Shown here: positions 1 through 5,172 of the stretch, piece by piece
Numbering within the stretch: the stretch's first letter is position 1
How the letters are laid out: each line of letters begins with the position of its first letter
Assembly (NCBI GenBank): GCA_027076245.1
Contig: JALTKC010000236.1
Location: 1 to 5,384 of the forward strand
Reading direction: 5' to 3'
DNA length: 5,384 nucleotides
Origin: Gammaproteobacteria bacterium
GTDB lineage: Bacteria; Pseudomonadota; Gammaproteobacteria; GRL18
Position numbers and translations under genes: made by a program
The notes under the pieces: generated by a model
What the model was told of the DNA's origin: nothing
The model's input: the letters and a program-made list of their open reading frames with translations, nothing else
Databases searched by the model: none

Positions 1-666
1 AAAAAAATTGATACGCCTGTGCATATTGATCTGGTCAATGATTTTAATGAGCTCTCAGACGCCATTGACCAGAACCGCATCGACCTGATTTATGCCAATC
101 CCTGTGACATTGCCCGGCTGGTGCGGGAAAAAGATTTTAACCCCCTGGTACAGCCGGTCGGTACACAGGATGAAACCATTATCGTCAGCAGTGTCAACAA
201 TCCGGTAAAAATCATTGAAGATCTGTCTCCGGGGATTAAAGTCGCCATGACCGATGTGCCGGATGTGAATACCATCGGCATGATTATGCTGGAACCCGCA
301 GACATTACCCCCAGAGACATTGAAACCATTCACTGTCAAAATTTTATTACCGTAGCCAAAAATGTCATTAACGGTCAGGCCGACATCGGCTTTCTGCTGG
401 CCGATGCCTATAATGAATTTTCCAATCTGGTCAAAAAACAGCTGCACAGCCTGATCACCAGTAAAATCCATGTACTGCACCACGCATTTCTGGCCGGCCC
501 AAAATTCCCGAATCAGGATAACTTACAACAGGTGTTACTATCCATGAATGAGGATCCCAAAACCCTAAAAATCCTACAAAACCTGGAAATTGAAAAATGG
601 CAGGCTATGGATAGAGAAGAAGCTGAATTTCTAATTGACCTGATGGATACTCTGTCACCTGAATAG
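1..666 (+). CDS. PhnD-like phosphate/phosphonate-type ABC transporter substrate-binding protein (5' end outside window)
   Basis: The frame is open from the first base and ends at TAG 664-666, giving 221 visible residues; the N-terminus lies upstream. The GTG at 19 is an internal valine rather than a convincing start, because coding similarity continues through base 1. The segments NRIDLIYANPCDIARLV, DETIIVSS and GQADIGFLLADAYNEF match the pattern of PhnD-type (PF12974) periplasmic binding proteins, which usually have about 280-320 residues, so roughly 60-90 residues including a signal peptide would be missing. Family members bind phosphate, phosphite, phosphonates or other small ligands for an ABC importer, and some act as sensor partners. 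No permease or ATPase gene is visible downstream, so an orphan or sensory role is possible. The ligand cannot be judged from sequence. Family assignment is fairly secure. Confidence 0.8.
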   Translation, partial: KKIDTPVHIDLVNDFNELSDAIDQNRIDLIYANPCDIARLVREKDFNPLVQPVGTQDETIIVSSVNNPVKIIEDLSPGIKVAMTDVPDVNTIGMIMLEPADITPRDIETIHCQNFITVAKNVINGQADIGFLLADAYNEFSNLVKKQLHSLITSKIHVLHHAFLAGPKFPNQDNLQQVLLSMNEDPKTLKILQNLEIEKWQAMDREEAEFLIDLMDTLSPE

Positions 667-730
667 TACCACCTCAAGCTGCAGCCATTGAAATCCGACC
701 GCGACTGTGATCAAATACAGCTCTGATAAG

Positions 731-737
731 TAAGGAG
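731..737 (+). promoter_or_regulatory. strong ribosome binding site of the DUF808 gene
   Basis: TAAGGAG lies six bases before ATG 744. It is a near-perfect Shine-Dalgarno sequence and fixes the start of the DUF808 protein. I see no convincing promoter or terminator in the 77-bp gap after the upstream gene, so co-transcription with it is possible. Confidence 0.75.
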
Positions 738-743
738 TGATAC

Positions 744-1685
744 ATGGCGGGTTCCAGTCTTTTAGCCCTGTTGGACGATATTGCCACAGTTCTGGATGAT
801 ATTGCCCTGATGTCCAAAATAGCGGCGAAAAAAACCGCCGGGGTGCTGGGTGATGATCTGGCCTTAAACGCCCAGCAGGTTTCCGGGGTTCGAGCTGAAC
901 GCGAGCTGCCTGTGGTCTGGGCCGTAGCCAAAGGTTCGTTTAAAAACAAGCTGATCCTGGTACCGGCTGCTCTTCTGATCAGTGCGTTTATTCCCTGGCT
1001 GATCACCCCCTTATTAATGCTGGGTGGATTATACCTGTGCTATGAAGGCAGCGAGAAAATCCTGCACAGTTTACAACCCTCTGCCAAAGCACAGAAAAAA
1101 GCCGTTATTAATGCCCTGCACAAGCCTGATATAGATCTGGTTGCCTATGAAAAAAACAAGATTAAAGGCGCCATTCGCACCGATTTTATTTTATCTGCAG
1201 AAATTGTGGTGATAGCCCTGGGGACGGTGAAAGACTCTGCTTTTATTACCCAGGTCTCTGTGGTTAGCGTTATTGCCATTGTCATAACCATTGGTGTTTA
1301 CGGACTGGTCGCCGGCATTGTAAAACTGGATGATGCCGGGTTTTATCTGATCAAAGCCCCGGCCGAAAACTTTACAGACCGCCTGAAACATCGGCTGGGC
1401 CATGCACTGCTGGCCTTTGCCCCGCTGTTAATGAAAATCCTGTCCATTGTCGGAACAGCCGCCATGTTCCTGGTGGGCGGCGGTATCCTGGCCCACGGCC
1501 TGCCTTATCTGCTGACCCAGGAACATCACCTGGAACAATGGCTGGCCACCCTGCCTACCATTGGCACCATTATTGTTCCTGTCACCGGGCTGTTTTTTAA
1601 TATGGTGCTGGGCCTGATTGCCGGGGCAGTGGTTTTAGCTCTGGCGAGTTTGTATAAGAAATTTATTTCTCAGAAGCTAAAATAA
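744..1685 (+). CDS. yedI: DUF808 family (YedI-type) inner membrane protein
   Basis: A complete 313-residue protein, the usual length for DUF808/YedI. The N-terminal MAGSSLLALLDDIATVLDDIALMSKIAAKKTAGVLGDDLALNAQQVSG block is the family's signature, followed by a conserved ELPVVWAVAKGS segment. Hydrophobic membrane segments are visible at about residues 69-100 (probably two, with the typical LMLGGLYLCYEGSEK end), 148-162, 167-193, 223-257 and 273-303, so it is a polytopic inner-membrane protein. The family has no established biochemical function; E. coli YedI is also uncharacterised. The start is set by TAAGGAG six bases upstream. The gene converges with the diguanylate cyclase gene, with only 58 bp between their stop codons and no obvious hairpin terminator there. 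Family identity is secure; the symbol rests on similarity to E. coli YedI recalled from memory. Confidence 0.92.
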   Translation: MAGSSLLALLDDIATVLDDIALMSKIAAKKTAGVLGDDLALNAQQVSGVRAERELPVVWAVAKGSFKNKLILVPAALLISAFIPWLITPLLMLGGLYLCYEGSEKILHSLQPSAKAQKKAVINALHKPDIDLVAYEKNKIKGAIRTDFILSAEIVVIALGTVKDSAFITQVSVVSVIAIVITIGVYGLVAGIVKLDDAGFYLIKAPAENFTDRLKHRLGHALLAFAPLLMKILSIVGTAAMFLVGGGILAHGLPYLLTQEHHLEQWLATLPTIGTIIVPVTGLFFNMVLGLIAGAVVLALASLYKKFISQKLK

Positions 1686-1743
1686 ATTGTGTATTCAGCT
1701 TTTATGATTAGAGATAAAGTGATAGTTTTTCTGTTTATGCTTA

Positions 1744-2808
1744 TTAATTTTTTATTTGTTTAGATTTTTTATTCTTATACATTCTTTTATCGGCACAGGC
1801 AATTAGCTCATCATAGCTGATACCGTCATTAGGGTATAATGCCATTCCCACACTCATACCCAAAGTTATACTTACACCATCAATGACTACAGGCTCCATG
1901 CATTCACTCTCCAGACGCTTTATCAGGTGCTTTATTTCAAACTTATCAATATCCCCATAAATCAGCAGGCAGAATTCATCTCCACCTAATCGCGCCATGA
2001 GTTCATTTTTTCTAAGAAAACCTTTAAAGCGTTCGGCCATAATCTGCAACACCTGATCACCCGCAGCATGACCGGAGGTATCATTTACCTGTTTGAAACC
2101 ATCCAGATCAATATACAACAGGGTCAGCTTATCATTATTTCTCTCTGCCTGGGCTATTTGTTTTTCCGCATAGACCTGGAAAAAACGTCTGTTAGGAAGC
2201 CCGGTCAGTTCATCAGTATTGCTTTTATTAAGTAATTCTTTTTGATAATAGGTAATTTCCTCAGCAATAGCGGCCACACTGCTGACCAGTTCCTGCGTTT
2301 CCACACAGATAGCTGGTTTAATATTGTCTGGTAATTCATGTTTATTTTTTACGCTGGTTAACAGCTGGGTGATAAGCGTAAAATCGGTTTTAAAGGTGGT
2401 ATGAATTTTTTGCACAAACAGATACACACTGATGCTGACAGCTACAAAAATCAGCATATTAGCGATTAAAATAACCATCCAGATATGGCTCTGGTCTGGC
2501 TGTTCAATTTCTACCCTTAATATCCAGTCACTGTCTGGAACAGGAATTTTCTTTTCCAATAGCACATTTTGTTTAAATTTTTCAGCACTGGCAAACAGAG
2601 TACCGACAGTTTCTCCATTGTCATCAATATTCTGAATAACATCAAAATGCTCTCTTTTTTTATTCTCTTTATGAACCGCTGGCCGGGCAATGATTTTATT
2701 TTTATAAAACGATTGCAGATCCTTCATACAGAACTCACCCACCCTTAAATCAGGCGGTTCACCCAGAATCTGTCCTTCAGAATCCAGGATGGCCAGACCA
2801 TAAAACAC
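1744..2808 (-). CDS. membrane-anchored GGDEF diguanylate cyclase, apparently truncated at its N-terminus
   Basis: From GTG 2808 the frame gives 354 residues. Residues 1-107 look like the distal part of an extracytoplasmic sensor, 109-132 form one membrane helix, about 134-194 is a linker, and 195-348 is a full GGDEF domain. Visible motifs are DELTGLPNRR (199-208), YIDLDGFKQVND (232-243), SGHAAGD (245-251) and LGGDEF (274-279), so GTP condensation to cyclic di-GMP should be possible. The inhibitory I-site reads RKNE (266-269) instead of RxxD. The frame stays open upstream to a stop at 2845-2847, encoding FQAVVVTNLCQG, which fits as sensor continuation. There is no signal or first membrane helix, and the GTG has AGGGA directly against it, too close to act as a ribosome binding site. 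I infer a 5'-truncated, probably inactive gene; a short unusual sensor is the alternative. Confidence 0.85.
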   Translation of the reverse strand: MFYGLAILDSEGQILGEPPDLRVGEFCMKDLQSFYKNKIIARPAVHKENKKREHFDVIQNIDDNGETVGTLFASAEKFKQNVLLEKKIPVPDSDWILRVEIEQPDQSHIWMVILIANMLIFVAVSISVYLFVQKIHTTFKTDFTLITQLLTSVKNKHELPDNIKPAICVETQELVSSVAAIAEEITYYQKELLNKSNTDELTGLPNRRFFQVYAEKQIAQAERNNDKLTLLYIDLDGFKQVNDTSGHAAGDQVLQIMAERFKGFLRKNELMARLGGDEFCLLIYGDIDKFEIKHLIKRLESECMEPVVIDGVSITLGMSVGMALYPNDGISYDELIACADKRMYKNKKSKQIKN

Positions 2809-2820
2809 TCCCTGACACAG

Positions 2821-3042
2821 GTTAGTGACTACAACCGCCTGGAATTATTTGTCACCCAGAAAAAACTGACCAAAAACACGCAAAATGACTACCTCGTTTC
2901 ACCTGACGGTTCAGTTGTCCGTACCAGTGACGGCAGGTTAATACATAAAGGCAAATACCAGTTTAATGGTGCTGTCGAAGTCAGAAAAGCCCATCTGCCC
3001 CCACCCCGTTCAGTTTTGGTCTTTCTTTATCCCGTAAAATGA
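2821..3042 (+). pseudogene. C-terminal fragment of an unrecognised protein
   Basis: A + strand frame ends at TGA 3040-3042 and encodes about 73 plausible residues (VSDYNRLELFVTQKK ... SPDGSVVRTSDG ... RSVLVFLYPVK). The frame is open back to 2749, but that part overlaps the cyclase gene on the other strand, and there is no ATG, so the true start is gone. Codon choice and a mixed polar/hydrophobic composition suggest genuine coding. I do not recognise the family. It meets the broken 5' end of the cyclase gene near 2810-2847, so both look like remnants on either side of one rearrangement junction. It ends 17 bp before the tRNA fragment. It could also be chance open sequence. Confidence 0.35.
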
Positions 3043-3059
3043 GCAACCCTGGATATGTA

Positions 3060-3118
3060 TGGTGCCCAGGAGAGGACTTGAACCTCCACGACCTTGCGAT
3101 CACTAGCACCTAAAGCTA
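3060..3118 (-). tRNA. 3' fragment of tRNA-Leu(UAG), probable attachment site of an integrated element
   Basis: Read on the minus strand from 3118 to 3060, this is the last 59 nt of a leucine tRNA. It has the 5' side of the anticodon stem, the anticodon loop TTTAGGT with UAG, the partner stem GCTAG, a variable arm GATC-GCAA-GGTC, the T arm with TTCAAGT, the acceptor strand CCTGGGC, then A and CCA. The acceptor 5' strand and D arm do not follow beyond 3118, where the sequence changes to an A-rich stretch, so it is not a working tRNA. Tyrosine recombinases integrating into tRNA genes leave such a 3' copy at the far end of the element. The orientation implies host DNA at <3060 and the element at >3118. 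A short inverted repeat, AGCTA-AAAAA-TAGCT (3114-3128), sits on the boundary. No integrase gene is visible. Confidence 0.85.
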
Positions 3119-3154
3119 AAAAATAGCTATTTCAGGGGGTAACACAAAGCAACC

Positions 3155-3183
3155 TTGCACACCCTTCAACCCCTTGCTATTAT
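3155..3183 (+). promoter_or_regulatory. possible sigma-70 promoter of the protease-DUF433 pair
   Basis: TTGCAC (3155-3160) and TATTAT (3178-3183) are separated by exactly 17 bp. The -10 matches the consensus at five of six positions, the -35 at three. Transcription would start near 3190 and give a leader of about 115 nt before the protease gene. The near-perfect palindrome just downstream supports a regulatory region. It is a prediction from spacing and consensus only. Confidence 0.35.
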
Positions 3184-3204
3184 TGGGATATAGCGGTTTC
3201 ATAC

Positions 3205-3224
3205 GGTTTGTTACATAACAAGCC
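3205..3224. promoter_or_regulatory. 20-bp near-perfect palindrome, possible operator
   Basis: GGTTTGTTACATAACAAGCC is symmetric around the central CA: TTGTTA pairs with TAACAA, the outer GG with CC, and one T·G position is imperfect. The two-base centre excludes a normal RNA hairpin, so a dimeric DNA-binding protein site is the more likely reading. It lies about 15-34 bp after the predicted transcription start. It might instead be a recombinase or excisionase site of the integrated element, since it is about 90 bp from the tRNA fragment. Confidence 0.4.
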
Positions 3225-3304
3225 AAAACGGAAAAAAGCAGCCCCAGCGTTCACCTTATGGAAAAAGTAAAAAAATCCACTGACCCAATAAAAGGAAAAA
3301 TATC

Positions 3305-3685
3305 ATGGGCTTATCCAATGCAGTTATCCAGTTAAAAAACCCACGCAAGCCAGAACTTGAGCCAGTTGAAATAGCCGCTTTAGCTGATACCGGGGCTTTG
3401 CATCTATGCATACCTGATCATATTAAAATACAACTTGGACTTGAGGAAATAGACAAAAAAGAGGTTACACTTGCTGATGGCAGTACAAGGTTAATTCCTT
3501 ATGTTGGCCCTGTTGAACTGCATTTTAAAAACAGAATTGGCTTTACTGGTGCGCTGGTTATGGGAGACCAGCCGTTATTAGGTGCCATACCTATGGAAGA
3601 TATGGATTTAATAGTGGTGCCAAAAACCAGAGAGGTACTTATTAACCCCCTAAGCCCTAATATTGCCATGTCCACAGCAAAATAA
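3305..3685 (+). CDS. retropepsin-like (clan AA) aspartic protease, small single-domain form
   Basis: A complete 126-residue protein of the bacterial clan AA family related to retroviral proteases. The catalytic triad is ALADTGA, with Asp28-Thr29-Gly30. A flap-like segment TLADGSTR follows at 55-62, then VGPVELHF at 67-74. The second psi-loop signature LLGAIPMEDMDLIV (91-104) and the tail VLINPLSPNIA (111-121) are typical. With one DTG it should work as a homodimer, as retropepsins do. There is no signal peptide, so it is probably cytoplasmic. AAAGGA (3291-3296), eight bases before ATG, fixes the start. The DUF433 gene follows after 18 bp, so the two are probably one transcription unit. Natural substrates of this family are generally unknown. 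Cleavage of the partner protein would be speculation. Family assignment is secure. Confidence 0.9.
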   Translation: MGLSNAVIQLKNPRKPELEPVEIAALADTGALHLCIPDHIKIQLGLEEIDKKEVTLADGSTRLIPYVGPVELHFKNRIGFTGALVMGDQPLLGAIPMEDMDLIVVPKTREVLINPLSPNIAMSTAK

Positions 3686-3690
3686 ATACC

Positions 3691-3706
3691 AGGGAAACTA
3701 ACAATT
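3691..3706 (+). promoter_or_regulatory. ribosome binding site and apparent ATT start of the DUF433 gene
   Basis: AGGGA at 3691-3695 lies eight bases before ATT 3704-3706. The frame is closed upstream by the protease stop TAA 3683-3685. Between that stop and the conserved RITIEPGKRGGKPC block there is no ATG, GTG or TTG. ATT is the codon with correct spacing and gives the family's usual N-terminal length. AUU starts are very rare in bacteria (infC and pcnB are known cases), so either translation is weak or the start codon has mutated. Confidence 0.5.
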
Positions 3707-3898
3707 AACTATAACAGCAGAATAACAATAGAACCCGGTAAGAGAGGCGGCAAACCATGTATTAGATCCATGAGAATTACCGTCTGTGACATATTAGACA
3801 TGCTGGCTCAGGGAATGTCACAAGCTGAAATTTTAGAAGACTTCCCGGAGTTGGAGCCAGAAGACATAACCGCTTGCTTAATGTATGCCACTGGGTGA
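3704..3898 (+). CDS. DUF433 domain protein, antitoxin-like, with apparent ATT start
   Basis: From ATT 3704 to TGA 3896-3898 the frame encodes 64 residues that cover the whole DUF433 domain: RITIEPGKRGGKPCI (6-20), RITVCDILDMLAQGMSQAEILEDFPELEPEDI (24-55) and a short end ACLMYATG. The helical second half resembles a winged-helix or MarR-like DNA-binding fold described for the family. DUF433 proteins commonly serve as antitoxins paired with a downstream DUF5615 PIN-like nuclease. Here no DUF5615 gene follows, and the upstream neighbour is a retropepsin-like protease in the same orientation. Family members are often 70-80 residues, so the C-terminus is slightly short. Ser22 stands where Gly is usual (IRG-M/T-RI). 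The first in-frame ATG (3770) would remove the first 22 residues including GKRGGKP. The domain is certain; whether it is expressed is not. Confidence 0.8.
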   Translation: MNYNSRITIEPGKRGGKPCIRSMRITVCDILDMLAQGMSQAEILEDFPELEPEDITACLMYATG

Positions 3899-4027
3899 GA
3901 ATCAGAGTTCACCATCAACAGGAAAAATCAAAAGTTTATGTTTAGACTTTAAGAACCGTTCACAGGGCGGGATCATACTTTGTTCAAAAAATTCAGATAA
4001 AAGCCCTTTTGGGTGAGATTTTGAGTG
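3899..4027. other. non-coding stretch after the DUF433 gene
   Basis: No convincing gene is seen here. A 43-codon + strand frame (ATG 3885 to TGA 4014-4016) overlaps the end of the DUF433 gene, and a longer minus-strand frame crosses the next promoter; neither has a recognisable family or ribosome binding site. The place where a DUF5615 toxin gene would be expected holds no match to its start. Confidence 0.4.
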
Positions 4028-4030
4028 CAT

Positions 4031-4085
4031 AAGCGAATTTTGGATCGACATAATAAGCGAAATGGCGTATAACATAATAAGCGAA
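4031..4085 (+). repeat. three direct repeats at 24-bp period, probable operator array
   Basis: AAGCGAA occurs at 4031-4037, 4055-4061 and 4079-4085, exactly 24 bp apart. Copies two and three share the longer core CATAATAAGCGAA (4049-4061, 4073-4085); copy one is CATAAGCGAA. They flank and interleave with the predicted promoter: copy one lies before the -35, copy two overlaps the end of the -35 and the spacer, and copy three follows the -10 across the likely transcription start. This layout suggests repression by a protein binding the repeats, most simply the AbiEi-like product itself. Confidence 0.75.
4045..4073 (+). promoter_or_regulatory. predicted sigma-70 promoter of the AbiEi-Fic gene
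   Basis: TCGACA (4045-4050) and TATAAC (4068-4073) are separated by 17 bp, each matching five of six consensus positions. Transcription should begin near 4080 and leave a leader of about 20 nt. There is only a weak GAGA at 4089-4092 as a ribosome binding site before ATG 4102. The promoter is enclosed by the 24-bp repeats. Confidence 0.6.
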
Positions 4086-4101
4086 TTGTGAGACACATGC
4101 C

Positions 4102-5022
4102 ATGGCAACTCCATCTGAAAAATTAGCTGCATCTTTAGAGATACTTCATGCCCTCCAGGCAAACGGTAATGTGGCCATTCGCTCTGCCGATTTAACACGA
4201 ACGCATCGGGAACGCTTGCTCCAGAACGGTTTCCTTCAGGAGGTGATCAAGGGTTGGTATGTGCCATCGCGTCCTGATGAGGTGGCTGGGCAAAGTACTG
4301 CCTGGTACACGGCATTTTGGTCTTTTGTAGTAGCCTATCTGAATCACCTTAAAGGTGATGACTGGTGCCTGTCTCCGGAAGGATCCCTGGCTTTGCATGC
4401 TGAGAACTGGACGGTACCTCGGCAACTGCTGGTGCGCGCAGTCAAAGCACGCAATAATGTCACGACACTCCCACATCAAACCTCACTTTTAGATATACGG
4501 GCTCAGTTGCCAGATAAGAAAGACTTAGTAATTAAAGAGGGAGTGCGCATTTTTTCTTTGCCAGCTGCATTGATTGGCTGCGGACCTCGTTATTTTGTGC
4601 AAAACCCAACAGATGCACATGCCGCATTAGCGATCATACGGGATGCCTCAGAAATATTGGAACCCTTACTTGAGGGTGGTCATAGCAAGATTGCAGGACG
4701 ACTCGCGGGTGGTTTCAGGAATATTGGTCGTGACCGGATTGCCGATGATATTATTAGAACAATGCACAGTGCAGGCTATACAGTAAGAGAGCAGAATCCC
4801 TTTGAGGCCCCCCCTGTAAGCCTTCCTGCAAGGGCTGAGTCTCCCTATGTGATTCGATTGCGAATAATGTGGCAAAATATGCGAGGGGATGTAATAACTT
4901 ATTTTCCAGAAGCGTCAGGACTGCCTCGGGAAATTGATGGTTACCTGAAACAAGTTGCAGATACCTATGTCACAGATGCCTATAACTCTAAAGTGGACCC
5001 CACTGTCAAGACAATTCATTAA
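4102..5022 (+). CDS. AbiEi-like N-terminal half of a Fic-family protein, truncated by an IS insertion
   Basis: The 306 residues match, from my recollection of the family, the N-terminal part of Fic proteins of about 500 residues whose first half resembles the AbiEi antitoxin/regulator. Recognisable blocks are SADLTRTHRERLLQNGFLQEVIKGWYVPSRPDE (28-60, winged-helix-like), WCLSPEGSLALH (88-99), NWTVPRQLLVR (102-112), LLEGGHSKIAGRLAGGFRNIGRDRIADDII (189-218) and YLKQVADTYVTDAYNS (281-296). In intact relatives the last block runs into SxxIEG, the Fic inhibitory-helix motif, and later the catalytic HPFxxGNGR, which transfers AMP to target hydroxyls. Here the sequence switches after Ser296 to KVDPTVKTIH, encoded by the IS terminal repeat, then TAA. 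No Fic catalytic residues remain in the window. The DNA-binding half could still be made and might bind its own promoter repeats. ATG 4102 gives the conserved MATPSEKLA start. Confidence 0.8.
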   Translation: MATPSEKLAASLEILHALQANGNVAIRSADLTRTHRERLLQNGFLQEVIKGWYVPSRPDEVAGQSTAWYTAFWSFVVAYLNHLKGDDWCLSPEGSLALHAENWTVPRQLLVRAVKARNNVTTLPHQTSLLDIRAQLPDKKDLVIKEGVRIFSLPAALIGCGPRYFVQNPTDAHAALAIIRDASEILEPLLEGGHSKIAGRLAGGFRNIGRDRIADDIIRTMHSAGYTVREQNPFEAPPVSLPARAESPYVIRLRIMWQNMRGDVITYFPEASGLPREIDGYLKQVADTYVTDAYNSKVDPTVKTIH

Positions 5023-5035
5023 AAAAATAAGACAT

Positions 5036-5057
5036 ACTCATATTTTTTAGTATGAGT
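5036..5057. repeat. small inverted repeat inside the IS tail
   Basis: ACTCATA (5036-5042) and TATGAGT (5051-5057) form a perfect 7-bp stem with an eight-base T-rich loop. It lies directly next to the larger inverted repeat. It could help stop transcription leaving or entering the IS, but it lacks a clear terminator layout. Confidence 0.45.
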
Positions 5058-5147
5058 CTTATCCACATATCCACAGGTCTGCCCGACCGGAGAGACCTTT
5101 AGGTTTATCTCGCAGGGAGTGGCCTGGCCTGTGGGTATGTGGATAAG
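5058..5147. repeat. large inverted repeat with a DnaA-box match in each arm
   Basis: CTTATCCACATATCCACAGG (5058-5077) and CCTGTGGGTATGTGGATAAG (5128-5147) are inverted copies with one mismatch in 20, separated by 50 bp. Each arm holds TTATCCACA, a perfect match to the DnaA-box consensus TTATNCACA (5059-5067; complement at 5138-5146). A second hairpin, AGGTCT/AGACCT (5075-5080 and 5093-5098), partly overlaps the left arm and could be an alternative fold. The repeat lies between transposase stop and IS end, so a structured 3' end of the transposase mRNA or a protein-binding site are both possible. Confidence 0.85.
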
Positions 5148-5172
5148 GCGGTCTGTCGTTTGTCTTCGGATT

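Noticed and set aside
55..483. Minus-strand open frames opposite the PhnD-like gene (also 90-329)
   Set aside because: The + strand frame has clear family similarity over the same bases; the reverse frames show no recognisable domain.
1191..1403. Minus-strand open frame inside the DUF808 gene, and the one at 674-1006
   Set aside because: They are antisense to a complete conserved membrane protein gene and match nothing recognisable.
3258..3335. 25-codon frame starting at ATG 3258 and overlapping the protease start
   Set aside because: Lysine-rich, without a ribosome binding site or family, and it overlaps the better supported protease start. A leader peptide cannot be excluded but has no positive evidence.
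3885..4016. 43-codon + strand frame overlapping the DUF433 stop, considered as a partner toxin
   Set aside because: It shows no DUF5615 or other toxin motif, no ribosome binding site and a composition rich in Ser and Lys.
4031..4085. 24-bp repeats as a CRISPR array or plasmid iterons
   Set aside because: Only three short repeats with conserved cores and no unique long spacers, placed exactly over a promoter; no replication gene nearby.
3902..4198. 98-residue minus-strand frame
   Set aside because: It runs through the AbiEi-Fic promoter, the 24-bp repeats and the start of that gene; no recognisable domain.
4192..4479. Minus-strand frames inside the AbiEi-Fic gene (also 4666-4875)
   Set aside because: They are antisense shadows of a + strand gene with strong family similarity.
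5058..5147. DnaA boxes as a chromosomal or plasmid replication origin
   Set aside because: Only two boxes in an inverted-repeat arrangement inside an IS, without an AT-rich unwinding region or a replication initiator gene in the window.
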